The notes under the pieces are model-generated. The model saw nothing but the letters and a program-made list of their open reading frames with translations, had not been told where the DNA came from and did not search any database. From the NCBI GenBank assembly GCA_017590115.1, contig JAGGNK010006559.1, forward strand, positions 3,889,642 through 3,953,641: a DNA stretch of 64,000 nt, written 5' to 3'. Each line of letters begins with the position of its first letter. Within the stretch, counting starts at the first letter, position 1. This DNA comes from Montifringilla adamsi (Eukaryota; Chordata; Aves; Passeriformes; Passeridae). The translations under genes were made by a program, and so were the position numbers. Of this stretch, positions 1 through 13,180 are shown one piece after another.

Positions 1-3000
1 GTGCAGAGAACAGGTGAGACAGCCAAAGGTGTCTGCTAAATGCAGTTTATCACTAGGATATTATCACAAATTATGGATGCACAGACAAAATCCAGGGCAT
101 GTAGGCTTCCTAGGAGACCCACTTTACTCCTTGTACTACACAGCTGCTGCTGAACTTGTGTCTCTGTAAAAATGACCAGTACATTAACAGCACACAATTT
201 AAGCAATTCAACTCTTGTGGCCCAAAAGTCAGGAGTCTATAAACAAACAAATCTCAGGAAAAAAGATTTCACATTAACTGAAAGTTATTACCCAGAGTGG
301 ATCACTGATGGCTTATAATATTTAACCCCCAAATCTTGTGAACTTTACTGGTGTCAAGCAATTAGCACTTGGCTCTATTTACAGATATATGCACACAGGT
401 ATCATGTACACCTGCTGAAATTCAGCCAGGCTGAGAGAAATCAGAAGAGAAACAGTTTTGGCCTTGCCCCTCACCTTTGGCTAAAAACAAAGCATCTGAA
501 AAAACACCACCAGGAACTTCAAGGATAAGGACGTGAGTCTGTTCAGGACAGAGTCTCTCCTATAGATTTGAAGATTCAAATGCTTCAGTACAGTCATGGT
601 AGAAGGTCTCTGATACAGAATATCAACCCCTAAATGCAATGAAACATGACGGGAAAAGAAAAAAGAAAAAGAGTACAGAAGAGGGGTCTTTTTTAGTCAG
701 CATGTGAATTATTTACCATATTTTCACAGATACAGCACCTTTTTCTGAGAAAATTGGGGAAATACTGCTTGATCTGTTGCTTAAACTAAGACTAGCAAAC
801 CATTCAAATGTCTTCTGCACTTGGCCGTGCAAAACTTTATTTCCCCCTGTATTGGAGCAGTAACAGAAAACACAAAACATTATAATTTTAGATAAAAATA
901 GGGTACTTAAATGTATTTTGTTTCAGAACTTATATGTCATAAAATCATCATGGTAAGAAATTAATAAGCTTTTTGAATATCAGTACTTTAATTTTGTAAA
1001 AGGAATTTATGGAAAACAAGGAAAACCTTGTGAAGTATGGTAGTTTATCCCACTTAGATCAAGAATGTGTAACAATAAATAAATGTAATAATATTCAGCT
1101 TAATGAAATCGGATTCTTTTCCTATAAATTTTCTAGTAAGCAACTTCACTGGCACTTTGATATAATACATTGTTATATGTTACTGCAACACTCTTGAGTT
1201 CCAGAATTTGCATATTTTCCCCTTGGCAATAATGTTAATAAAACAAAATGGGTATTTTAAAAAAAAAGTGTAGTGGTGCTAACCAAATACAGACACATCT
1301 ATGTAAACAGATCTTTATGTAAAAACACAGTACTAGAACCAAACCCAAGATTTTCAGAAACACAGGGGGTTGAACAGTCTTCAAGCATCTAGCCACTGTA
1401 GTTAGAAGATATATTTAGAAGTTTTCAAATTGAGCATGCTCTGAAAAATTCATCTCTTATTCTTCTGCCTACTTAGTAATGACAGAATGTAAAGACTTTT
1501 TCTGCAAGTGCACATTGCATGTTCCTGGTGCTAATAACGCAAAAATCTGTGTCTTGATTACATTTCTAAATTTGCTTTGGATTCTTGAAAACCTCACCCA
1601 AACTATGAATATAAAACCTAATTTCCAGACTCTATCAGTAGTTCTTTCAACATGCCAGAAGTCAGTGTGCCATAGTGGAGCCCACACATCCACTGTGTTT
1701 GGGCATGTCACTGTAGGTGCTATTTATTGAAATTACCATGTAATAGTAGTAACCACTGGTGCTGGCCATAATAAAACACTCTTGTATATATGCTGTCCCT
1801 TCAGTTACAGAAGGAATAGTTAATATCTCAGCATCCAGGAGGCTTAAACCCTATCAGACCTGGAGGTACATCAAGGCAGATGTGTGGGCAGAAACAAGCC
1901 CACATATAAGTAACAGTCTCCTGATCTTTACTGAAGCAAGTACAGTGTGATGTAGCTTCCTTCACAGTTTGTTGAGAAGAGCTGCATTTTGTCCTTCCCA
2001 AGCCCCTTTGCCAATGTCTCATTCTTTCATGGTGCCAGACTGAAGATAAAGCAAGTTTACCAGTCAGTCGTTTTAGGAGGAGCTTGTCACAAATTTGATT
2101 GAGACCAAGTTGAAATTGTATAGCTCTTGTCACAGGAGGTCGGACTAAAGAATAATTAGGATCCTCCCCTTCTGAATTCCTGAATCCCAGAAACCAACCT
2201 GTGAGCCTAGAGGAGACTTAAGCAAGCCAATTATCTCTGAGTAATCTGATCATGTAGCATTTAAGTTAGCTAGGTATTAATGTTGCATCACTCTTTTCAA
2301 CATTATGGCAAGGATTTTCTATTAAGCTCTTCACTGCAGCTAACTTTCAAAAGGCAACACTTGGCTGGGGTATTGACATTTCAAAGTGTGATTCCTGTAT
2401 AAGAAAAAACGTCTGTAAAAGTTGTTCCCTCTTCCTGAGTCTGGAAATGTACTTTCTTTGTTTGCTGCTGATGTTAGCAAGAAAACAAGTTTCTACTGGT
2501 TTTTATTCCCAGTGGTTTTCTGAATACTTAATAAACTTAAGGAAGGGTAAGCAGAATTCTATATTATTGCACACATTGGTATCAAGCTGGTCGCACAGAA
2601 TTTGATTAGTGATGCATCTAAATTGGCTTAGAAATGAATTAGTTTAAATTGCTGCAAACCCACCCCTGATGTGGACATATTTAGAAGTGAATATAACTGT
2701 TAATGTCTTTTTTTAAACTTAAATGAAAATGAAGGGAATAAGAGTGATTCTTTCAAATAATTTATTGCAATTAACTGCATCTGTTCAATGATTTTAAAGT
2801 GATTTCCTTTTATGCCATGGTGTGTAAACAAGCTGTACATTCTTATCAGTTATATCCATTTGAATCCAGTAAAAACTGTATAAGTATCATTTAATCCAGT
2901 ACAAATTTGTGAAATTTAATTTTCTGCATCATAATCAGTTTTCAGGGTTGCTGTATTTGAGTTCATTTGTGCCTGCATGGTTTGCTTACTTTTATGTCTG

Positions 3001-3117
3001 GGATTTTTTTTAAACTACACTAAAGAGAACACAATGAACACACATTTTTCTAATGTATTTTATTAATGAAATTTTCAAAGTTGACCCACAATGGGAAAGT
3101 TCTGCACTATGAGACAG
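1..3117. other. AT-rich intronic DNA, nothing recognised
   Basis: No repeat family, exon or RNA gene was recognised. Short overlapping frames around 1.47-2.13 kb exist on both strands but have no splice signals or family features and are taken as chance. Confidence 0.6.
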
Positions 3118-3147
3118 CTCTGTGTGTGTGTGTATATATATATATAA
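3118..3147. repeat. Compound (TG)n(TA)n microsatellite
   Basis: An uninterrupted TG run passes directly into a TATATA run, followed by AT-rich sequence. Such compound dinucleotides are common and usually length-variable between individuals. Confidence 0.9.
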
Positions 3148-6090
3148 ATAATACACATACATACATGTATAGGACAGTTATATTCATCCAGTCATTAGGG
3201 GACTGGAATACACAGCAAATACAGAAATGTAGGTACACCAGTTTTGCATGCTATTCCACCCTAAGGCTGTTCAGAAGATTTTAGAAATCAAGAAAGTCAT
3301 TGCTCTGACATGAACTATTCAAATGCATTTAATACAGACTATATGAGGTGGGATTTACTATTTTGGGTACAATAGCCACCTCCTTTATTAATCAAACGGC
3401 TTTAGGATGCTGCTGAGTATAGGCTGTGATTCCTCAGAGCAGAAAGCACTTTGTCCCCTGATCCAGCAATTAACTCAAATCTCTTTGAACTCTTTAAAAC
3501 AAACTATGTTTTCCTTTTTTTTTTTTTTTTTTCCCCTCAGTACTTGGTGCCACCAAGGTGTTACCTTGAAATTGTTTCAAAAGTCAACATTTGAGTTTTG
3601 AAGATCTTGTTTTATGCTACTTGATAGATAAGGTTTTATTAAATAGTTTGACTAAGAGTTAAAAGTTATTAAAGTGACAGTGATGATGAAGGGCTGCTGT
3701 ATTTTAATCAGACAGATGTTGAGAAGAAACTCCACGAGTGCCAAAGACAAGAAAATAAAAGCCAGTGTCAACTAAAAGAAGAATGTGATTGATAAAAACC
3801 ATAGGAACACTTTTTAGCTACTATGAAGTGCTATGAAGTATCACAATAACTGATTTCAACTATTTTATTGTGAATTTCAGTGTAACACTACAGGGTTGAA
3901 AAACCTATGCAGGTACAACAGCACATCATGCTGTTCTCATAGATAAAATCTTTATAAACATAATTGTAGAAAACCAGGTTTCAGGAAGAAAAGTATCATG
4001 TGCCTATTGAGCAAGAACATCTGTTCAGACAGGGAAGTACTGACTTGTTTTTAAGCAGCCAGTACTGCATTTTTCAGCATGCTTATCACTTTTGGGGTGT
4101 TCCAATCCAAGCAGGAATGTCTAAAACAAGCAAGTTATGCTCATGTATTTCCTAAAAAATCCAATCCAAAACCAAAAGCAAGAGCTGCTCGCTGCAGGAA
4201 GAAGGGAGGAAAGAAGGAAAATTACAGCTAAATCTGTGCTCTAGGCTAAACAGTGACTTGTCACCTGAGAGAGAGAATTCTGCCCCAGCTCAAAAGTTCT
4301 GGCTCTGCTGACAGGGTTATCAGATGACCTGAGAAAAGTCACCTGTCAGGGCAGATCCTCTAGCACTGTGAGGGAAAATCCAGTCCTGTCTCAAATAAGG
4401 AGGAAATGTAGACAAAGTGTTTACACAAGAAATTATACTTATCTTTGGTCTGATTTTAGGTAAAATAGTAAAACAGACTTGAGAATGTCAGCACTTTTCT
4501 TGAATTAACTTGACAAATTGAATTGTTTGGCGAGCAACGCATATGAAAAATACGTTTGAAATACACATTTGGTGTTGAGAGGAATTAAAATCTACACCAA
4601 ACCCTGATTTCTGTCCTCTCATTTCACATTCAGATGGACAAGTTACATCCTTGATCAGTGACAGGTCTGAGGTCACCATGAATGACCTCATCCTTTCAGC
4701 TATTTCCTTGCTTTTATGAGAAGGGTCCTACTTAATAATGCAACAAGTCAGCTGAAAATGCTCTTAATGTGAAAAATTCCTAATGATCAGTCCAAGTGCC
4801 CTGAGCACAAAAAATACTGACATCTCATTTACAGTCATTATAGTTTACAGATAAGAGCATTTCAATAAATCTGACCACAAAAATCACTTATTGTTGGGAG
4901 TCCTGAATTAGCACCCAGAAGAGATTTAGATACAGAAAGATTCATGTAGCTCTGGCATGCATAAAAGAGGACAGCCAGTCCTGTATGACTTTTAAGCAAG
5001 GTTTGAGTGAAAAACATTGTAATTTCTTTCCACATATTTCTCAACGTATTAAAAAAATGCCTGTAATATAGATTCACAGTTTGAAGGAGATGTCAGAAAC
5101 AAACCCCTGTATCTTCCTTGGAGACACTAGCTGCATGCCTGATAATGGTCTAACAGCTTTTTTTCTTATTTTTTGTTAATTTCTTTTTTATTTTAAAAAA
5201 TCACTCAGTAGAGGCAGAAAATTTAAAACTTGCCATCATGATCCTGAAACCTTGAATTTGTGCCATATCACTCCAGTGGCAAAAATAATGGGTTTCTTTT
5301 ATGTAGTTTGTACAAGGACAAGAAGCATTGCCACAGTACAGAACCATGAGAATAAACTCTTTCTCCAAACCACTCATTTTATTTTCCGTTTACAGTTTGC
5401 TTTAGCAAGAGATTTTGGAATTAGTGCTCATCATTAGCATGTCCCTTTTCTCTAACCCCTAGACAGCAAAATAATTTTAGGGTTTCCTCACCTTCACTTA
5501 AATGTAAAAAAGTGAATAATGCATTTTGTAGTGACTTAGCTAAAAGATAAACCAGATATTCTGGGCTGGCTAAGTCAAAAGATAAACCCAGGACACCTAT
5601 TTGAGACACAAGAAGAGAAAGCAAACAAGCCCAGACAAATTTTGACACTTCAAATTATTTAGACCTTTTGAATCTTTAGACTACATAAATGCTTTCTATA
5701 GATCACAAGGCCAATAGAAAAATCTTTGCCATGCCAACAGAATGAATCCTACAAATCCATACAATTTCACATGCACATAGCTAACACTCCAGACCTCTCC
5801 GTGCATGAAATGCAAGATCAAATTCATAACCAAGGCTCCAATTTTTGGGTTTTCTCCTTAGTGTTTCCTGCCCCAGCCTGAAACTTCCTCTTCTTAGTCA
5901 TCCCTCTAATAAGACCCTTTTATCACACCCCCATATTACCCATATAGACTTGGTATTTATTTTGGAATGGAAATCCATTTCTGAGACTTTACTGGGTAAA
6001 CCCAAATCTCTGACTATGTTACCACAGGTTTACAGAATATGAAAGAAAGGGGAAGAAATCAAGTCTGGATGGTCTTGGTACAAATTAGTC
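3148..6090. other. AT-rich intronic DNA with one T tract
   Basis: The only feature seen is a run of about 20 T near 3512-3531, embedded in pyrimidine-rich sequence ending CCCCTCAG. On the plus strand that looks like an acceptor, but no open, protein-like segment follows it. Nothing else recognised. Confidence 0.55.
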
Positions 6091-6093
6091 AGT

Positions 6094-6095
<2 letters not shown>

Positions 6096-6124
<29 letters not shown>

Positions 6125-6131
6125 AAACAAA
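6096..6131. repeat. (AAAT)n microsatellite
   Basis: About eight perfect AAAT units, followed by a degenerate AAAC unit. Simple tetranucleotide repeat. Confidence 0.92.
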
Positions 6132-7870
6132 CACACTAATTCAAATAGCTGTGAATGTTGGTCAAAACCAAGGATGCTAAACAGAGCAACTCAGCCTGGT
6201 TCAACTCAGCCTGCTTCATTCATCTCTGCTTTGCTTGAAAACCTTTCTATGACCTCGATTTCTGTTTGAAGAATGTCTGTCTTAACACCAGCACCTTTAT
6301 CTGCCTGGTTAACATGTGGTTACTCATTATTTGTTATTCTCATCAAATTACAGAGTCTGAGCAGCATCACTGTCAAATGCCAATCACTGAGCACAAAAAG
6401 CAAATAATTAAAATGGACAGATGATGAATAATCCACAGGCCAGGGTCTCCTTTTCCTAAACTGCCTGTTAACAAATGAAAAACAAATACATCTGTAATAA
6501 TGATGACTGTTTACAAACAATTTGTGAACTGGAAAAAAAAATTAAAATTCAAGATTAAAATCAGTTCCAGTGAGTAAATCAGTCAGCTCTTGTTACTAAC
6601 AATATTAACATCATTTACTTTTTATCACAGGAGATGTAAGAGGATACAGAGAGTGTGCCTAGCTCTAGGTCACAGCAGATTCATCCAGGGCTGCACTGCA
6701 CCCAGCTGAGGGGACGGACTGATGCTAGCTGGAAGCTTTCCAGCAGAGCTATTACTCTGGAGTAATTGTGCATTTTGGAAGCGGTTTAAACTGAATCACT
6801 ACACCCCCGTTTTTTATTTGAGATTAAGGGCTTCCAGATGAAGAACTATTGTGGAATAACCTCAGTACTTTTGGAGAATTTCCAGAGTTAGAAAGACTTT
6901 GCTACAGAGAAGTAGAGCACATTGAGCCAGCAGCCTTCTCCCACAACCTTTGTTTTCTTCAGTCTGTCAAAGGTCGGGCAGGTCTGACTCCCTTCAGCTT
7001 TTAAAGACTAAAAAAGGCAATGTTCAAGACACTTTGGCTGAGTAACTTGGGTGAACAAAACAGCAACAAAGTGTGTATGAACTAGTTTCTGTCTAAGGTT
7101 TCTCAGGGCACAGCACAATGATTAGAAAAAGCATGAACAAATACATTTTAATCCTTTCAAAGCAGCCTATTACACATATAATACCATCATTTTGTGTCTA
7201 AGACTGCTGTTTAATTCTCATACACCAGAAGTGAAATATACTCAAAAAATGAAGAGGAACTTAGCAGTATTTCTGAATTTAGTGCTTAGTCCTGTGGGTG
7301 AGTCATATTTTTCTTGTTATCCCATTCAGTTGACTGTTCCATACATGTGCTGAATGTGCTATGTATTAACAGCCAAGTAGGCCACCACAGCAGTTTTCTT
7401 TGAGACTGGGAACCTGCTGATTTGACCTGCTTATCAAGAGAAAAATGTCATCTCAACAGGACAAGATTGTTTCTTATTTCTCCCCATTTTCTTCTGCTGA
7501 GCAAATTTTTAATCCTCTAGAGCCAAGTAAAAAGTCACCAGTCTAGGATTTTTCTCCTTTTTTCTTATTTTCTAATACTTTTACATAATTCAAAAAAATA
7601 TAGAAATACTTTTCTTTACATAAAAAGTTTAAAATGTGAAGTTGGAAAAGCATACCCTTAATGCTCTTTATACATGCCTGTGTGGAATCACTTTGTGTCT
7701 ACTTTTAAGCACATCAAGTGGAATTCACACTCTTATAAGGCAAAACAAATATCTGTTTATGAGCAATTCTATAATGATAAAGGCAAAAGCATGCAAAACC
7801 TTACAAGAGAGAAACAGTTTCAAACCTTCCCATGTTTACACAACAGAATGCATGTTGTCTGTTGGGCACA
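6132..7870. other. AT-rich intronic DNA, nothing recognised
   Basis: No repeat family, exon or RNA gene was recognised in this stretch. The composition is typical of the intron. Confidence 0.55.
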
Positions 7871-8110
7871 GAATCATAGAATCATGAAGGTTAGAGAAGA
7901 TCTTCAAGATCATCAAGCCCAACTTTCAACAGAACCCAGCCCATTAAAACCCTATAATGAAGTGCCATGTCTGCTTGGTTTTTGAACACTTCCAGGGATG
8001 GTGACTCCACCACTTCCCTAGGGAGCCTGTTCCATTGCTTAGCATGTTAAGAGTCCTTCAGGATGGAAAACACTCTAATTTAAGTTAGCATTACAGTTTG
8101 TGTCCTAAGC
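7871..8110 (-). mobile_element. CR1 LINE 3'-end fragment, antisense
   Basis: Starts with GAATCATAGAATCATGAAGG, the complement of the CR1 3' terminal repeat. It then gives the complement of the usual 3' UTR: GATCATCAAGCCCAAC, then ACTTCCAGGGATGGTGACTCCACC and GGGAGCCTGTTCCATTGC. It decays after about 8060 and is 5'-truncated, as most CR1 copies are. It carries no coding sequence. The right boundary is approximate. Confidence 0.93.
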
Positions 8111-11100
8111 TGCTCTGAAATGCTCCAGAGCCTTTTTTTACTCACTTCCACTTTTACAAGTTAAAAGTAAGACCTCCTAGATTATGGTATTAGCCTCACT
8201 AGGGAGACTTGAGCACACATTACTTCCTTCTCCCATATAAAAGACATGTTGTCAAAAGAAAATCGGGTTAAAAAGGCTGTATTTCACATTTTTTAGACTG
8301 CTGTATGCCACTTGGTCAAGAACTGAGCTTCCCATGACCTTCCACAGCTTGCCATGTGTGAAATACTTCCTACGTGACAATTTTAACATCAGTTGCATCA
8401 GTAACACATGTTCCTGACTGCACAGTGCTTTTTTGCACTTTGCCAGATGAGGCAGAGGCTAGATCAATTGTTACTGTGCACATGCAGTTTTCTAATAAAA
8501 GCAATATGGCATTATTTTTCTTGGAAGCGTGTTTGGAAAATCTTACCCCACGTTGCATAACGCGCGTCAGGGTGACAGGTGGGCGAGGCAGCGCGTGTGG
8601 GGCAAGGAAGAGGAGCCCACAAGGACAATAAATACCTGTGTGCTTGTACCTGCCTGAACACATAAGTACAGCCACCCATGCATACGCATTCATCCTCAAT
8701 TCTGCCTTTGAGTTTTGCTTTTCTTCTCATCTGGCATGATACAAGAAATTTCAAGGCATACTTCTCTCCCAAACTTGGAATTGTATCTTTGGAGCTTTTT
8801 TATGGGATGCTCCTTTTGGGTAGCATTCACAGCTTCCTCAGCATATGACACTGGGAGGGATTATTTGGTCTATCCACAGCTTTCATGTTAAGTCCCAAAG
8901 TATCTTGTAACACTGACTGTGCAGACTCAAATGCCAACACTAATAAAAACACATAGAATTTGCAGTAATAAAAGGGCTAAAACCTCAAAACTAAAATGCT
9001 ATGGGAAGTGAGCAGAAGAGCTTCAAAGGCTTGGCCAGTTACCCAGGCCTTTCTAGGTGAGGATGGATCTGCCCAGGTGATCCTTTCTGACAGGTAAACT
9101 CAGTAAACACCACAGGTTAAAGAGGTGACTGTCCCCAGCATGAACCGTTTTGGATCCAAATGCAACTTAGTTCCCTGCCAGTTCTTCACTTCACAGAACA
9201 GCATATGGAGATATACTCAGAAATGCTTTTTCTTAAAAAAGTTTTCTTCAGCTTTAAGGTAAGTGTACGTGCATGTGCATCTATTTTTACAAAGGTGTTA
9301 CTGGGACAAGGAGGGAATTATAGTTAATAGTACCAGATGTCCTACAGCTTTTTTGTCAAAGACAAAAACCCTGCAGCTCAATTGCTCACTATGGGCTAAA
9401 ATAAAAATATTCTGCTTATGAGCAAAATAATGCACGTTATTTCACTGCTCAATCTAACACCAGCCCTATAATTACTGGATTCTCAACTATCTTCCACGTT
9501 CCCCTTGAGCTATGAATTACAAGTTTTCAGCATATTGGATACTAATACAGTGGCATGATTAGATTACCATTTCCACAGGTTGCCAAAGCAGAAGAATAGC
9601 TCATCTAAGTATGAATAGATTCATTTGCTTGAAGAGAATTTTCTTTACCTTTCAGACTAATAATCTGTGTCTAACACAGGGTAAAAAGAACACAAATTAT
9701 TTTCAGGCTAGCTTCTCCTAGAAAATAAAATTACCTCCTTAGTTTTTACATCCCAGTGTTTGAAGGCATCCAGAGTTGGGGTTTATCTGGCTGCTCAGAG
9801 CAAGACTGCTTGCAGAATGCAGATACAGACCTGTTTTCTGTTGTAGATGGAATCCATGAGTCACTGAGGAGGCTACAGCATAATGGAAAGTAGCCATTTT
9901 GTGTTCATTTTAGTGCACAGCCTTGGAGGGGAGAAACACAGAAATCCATGTAATTTTGGATGTGCTATTGAATAGAATATAAAGACTATAAATATTTTAT
10001 TAGTCTGTTATGAGTTAAAAAAGTATTTTGTACAGAGTAGGTATTTCCCTTTGGAATTCATGAAAACATAACAGCTTTGAACTTGAAATAAGGACCAACA
10101 TTTGAAGATATTTGTTATCTGTAGACTATTTGTTAAGTAAAAATTTAACTGTATGTTCAGAAACACTCAGATCACCAGCATGCCAGGAACTCCTGTTCCA
10201 GTGCCACCAAGCAGCTGTAACCCAGCCTAAGGGGCAGCACCTATCACAGCCCTCTCATGCTGCCAGAACTGCAGGTAAAACAGGCAGGTGAGTCCACTCT
10301 ACTGTCCATTCAAATAAATAGGTAGAAGACCACATGCAGCATGCTTGTTTTTTTGTGGAAGCTGACACACTGCAAGTGGCAGCTTTGGTGACTCACCAGC
10401 TCCACTCACCCACTGTTGATGGGATCCTGGTTTTGCTAAAATTCCTTCACATCCTTGCCCTGCCCCATGGGATAAAGCACACAGACACGCACACTGCCTT
10501 CCCAGCTGTTCACATCTTACAAAAGTTTTTTGGTGGATGCAAAACACCAGAGAAATTAGTGAAAACTCATAGAAACTTCCATCAGTGAGCAGCCTTTGTG
10601 GGCCATCCCTTGTGTTTGCAAATGAAATTCCTGCCACACATTTGTGGCCTGCTTGGCACTCTTCTTGCCTGTGTTTTAAATCTCTGGCTTACAATTTTAT
10701 TATTTTAATATGGTCTCCAGACCATGTGCAGACCACCGTTGCCTTATGATATTTCTCTGCAGTGATTACATTAAAACTCTGTTAAAAAGGCAAATCTAAA
10801 CAACTTTGGAGATGCTCAAGGGGAGCCACAGATTTCTTCTTGACATGCATCATTATGTAGTTGAAGAACATTCCATGAAACACAAGGATATTTATTATTC
10901 AACAGTTTACACTCTGTTACAGCTTAAACTAGTCTGGAAATAAAAGGACAACATTATTTAATTAATGATGATTTTCAGATTACATCCAGAGAGAGAATAG
11001 CTGCCTTTTCAGTTTTTGTTATCCCAGATGTGGCCATGTGAGCACTGCTCACAAAAATACTACTCCCTTCTCTCTTGCTCACAGATAGATGTAAATGTTG

Positions 11101-12496
11101 TTCTACTGACTTTGTCCTGACTGTTCCTGGACAGTTTTCCATTCTAACAAGCATCTAGGCAAACAAAACCATGCTTCCGGTAGGAAAAAGAAGCCCTTTA
11201 CCTCGGGGTGTCCACATCTCTCTGTCTGTGTTTTCTGCTGTGGTCTCTCTCCAAGCTTTCTGCCCCTTCCCCATCCCAGGTTCACACTGCAGCCTTGCAG
11301 ATGCTCTTTCTGAGCCTCACTGCCCTTCCAAAACAGACGAATTCTTCCTTTCCTACAGAATCTCAGGACACCATATTTTTGCTTTGGAATTGATCACTAG
11401 CCTCTTGGGCCTCTGCTGTTTTGCTTTCTATAACAACACAGTAAATGTCGCCCTCATTGTCCAGTAGGATAAAGTCCCTGTCTAAGTGCCTATTTAATGC
11501 ACAGAGTATGCACAAAATGCCTGAAGTTTTCCAACATGCTGTTTATGTCCTGTTGCAGTACTGTCTGTCTGAAAATCCCAGTTATAATTTAGCTTCTGTG
11601 TGCTGAGCAGTTTCAGTCTAGATAATTTCAGTTCCTTGTTGAAAAAAGAAATCTGAAACAAATACAAAGCACACTCATACTCCACTTAGCAAATATATCC
11701 AGAAAACAAAAAGAGGAAAAATCTGGGAGAATCTGTGTAAATACCTGTAAATACCTGGAAACCACAGGCACTCTGCCAAGTAACTTATCCCACCCTCCTT
11801 ATAAGAGGTATATTTGAAGGGGATGAACTACCCTTTGGCAATGTCAGCCTCCCTCCCTTTACTGAACATCAAGCCCAGATGACTAATTTTGAATGGCCAA
11901 TTAGGCAAGAGGAATCCCAATGCTAAACAACTTCAGCATGTTGCTGCACAGAGTTTCCCCTGTTTATATTTAGTCTCTTTTCTCCATTTTTGTGGAACTC
12001 TGAGATGAAAATCTGGAGACAAAAAGATATTATTCTACACTCAGCGTTTATCTGTCTCAGATGCACTGTTTGTCCATACATAGAAGAGCTCTTCTTTGCT
12101 GTTTGTGTAGTGCTGTGCAGTGGAAATCAGCAGTTTGTAGACAGCTCTTTCTAAGATCAGGAGGATAAATGCTTGTTTCTTTTCGCTGTTAATTTCTTCA
12201 AGTTAACAATAGATATTGACCTTATGGAATTGCTGTAGCACATTGTGAATTATGTATGAAATGCAATTTCCCTGTCTGCTGTGGACATGTTTGACTGTGC
12301 TATTTGCAGCACTCATTGTCAGAGGGCTTGCAGTGTTCTCAGTGGCACAGCTAGGGCAACTGAACTCACCATAAAGAAACTGTCAATATTCAATTTAAAT
12401 AAAATTCTGTCTCATTCCTTAAAATCCAAACTATTAAAAGCAATCAGCTTCTCATAAGTCCTATCCCACTTTCTAACATTGTTTAAAACCTTTTCC
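8111..12496. other. Intronic DNA with one small CpG cluster
   Basis: Mostly unremarkable AT-rich sequence. A compact run of CpGs at 8548-8602 is described separately. Frames of 84-112 codons on opposite strands at 8.4-8.8 and 10.3-10.6 kb look like chance products of slightly GC-richer patches. Confidence 0.55.
8548..8602. other. Small CpG cluster
   Basis: About seven CpGs in roughly 55 bases (CGTTGC, AACGCGCGTC, GGGCGAGG, AGCGCGTG) in a CpG-poor intron. It could be a decayed GC-rich element or a regulatory site. No gene signal accompanies it. Confidence 0.4.
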
Positions 12497-12905
12497 TAGA
12501 ATCATGGAATGGTTAAGGTTAGAAAAGACTTCTGAGATCATTACTTCCAACCATTAACCCAGCATTGCCAAGTCCATCACTAAATCATATACCCAAATGC
12601 CACATTCACACGTCTTCTGAACACTTCCAGGGATGGTGATTCCACCACTTCCTTGGGCAGCTTATTCCAATGCCTGGCTACTCTTTAAGCTGAGAAATAT
12701 TTCGTAATGTCTAGTATAAACTTCCCCTGGCACAACTTGTGGCCACTTCCTCTTGTCCTTCCCCTTATTACCTGGGAGATGAACCTCATTATAACCTCCT
12801 TTCAGGCACTTGAAGAGGTAATAAGGTTTTTCCTGAGCCTCCTTTTCCTCAGGCTAAGCAACCCCAGGTTCCTCAGCTGCTCTTCACAAGAATTGTGCTC
12901 TAAAA
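12497..12905 (-). mobile_element. CR1 LINE 3' fragment, antisense
   Basis: Begins with TAGAATCATGGAATGG (complement of a CR1 3' terminus). It then follows the complement of the CR1 3' region: CACTTCCAGGGATGGTGATT, TTCCTTGGGCAGCTTATTCC, GGCACAACTTGTGGCCACTT, CTCTTGTCC and CAGGCTAAGCAACCCCAGG. It is about 400 bp long, 5'-truncated, and longer and better preserved than the 7.9 kb copy. Confidence 0.94.
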
Positions 12906-12977
12906 GTAGGTTTTGTTCATGCAAGCATTCAACATAACCTTATAGTGAAGTGCAGTGTTAAGTAAACAGAATGTCAA

Positions 12978-13022
12978 AGAATAGAATAGAATAGAATAGA
13001 ATAGAATAGAATAGAATAGAAT
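12978..13022. repeat. (AATAG)n pentanucleotide microsatellite
   Basis: Nearly nine perfect AATAG units abut the CR1 fragment on the right. This is the complement of the (ATTCT)n tail that marks the 3' end of CR1, so the microsatellite has probably grown from that tail. Confidence 0.92.
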
Positions 13023-13180
13023 ATTTTGGTTGGAAAGGTCCTGAAACAATCACCTAGTCCAACTGACTTTCTGCTTCAGGGCTGAGAAGAAGTTAAAGCA
13101 AATTATTAAGGGCATTGCCCAAATGCCTGTTAAATGCTGACAGGGATGGGGCATCAACCACCTTCCTAGGATGCCTGGTA
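13023..13180 (-). mobile_element. CR1 LINE 3' end, antisense
   Basis: Directly adjoins the AATAG run. It reads as the complement of the CR1 3' UTR: TTTGGTTGGAAAGGTCCT, ACCTAGTCCAACTG, CTGACAGGGATGGGGCATC and ACCTTCCTAGGATGCCTGGT. It is a second, independent insertion only about 75 bp from the end of the 12.5 kb copy and in the same orientation. Confidence 0.9.
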
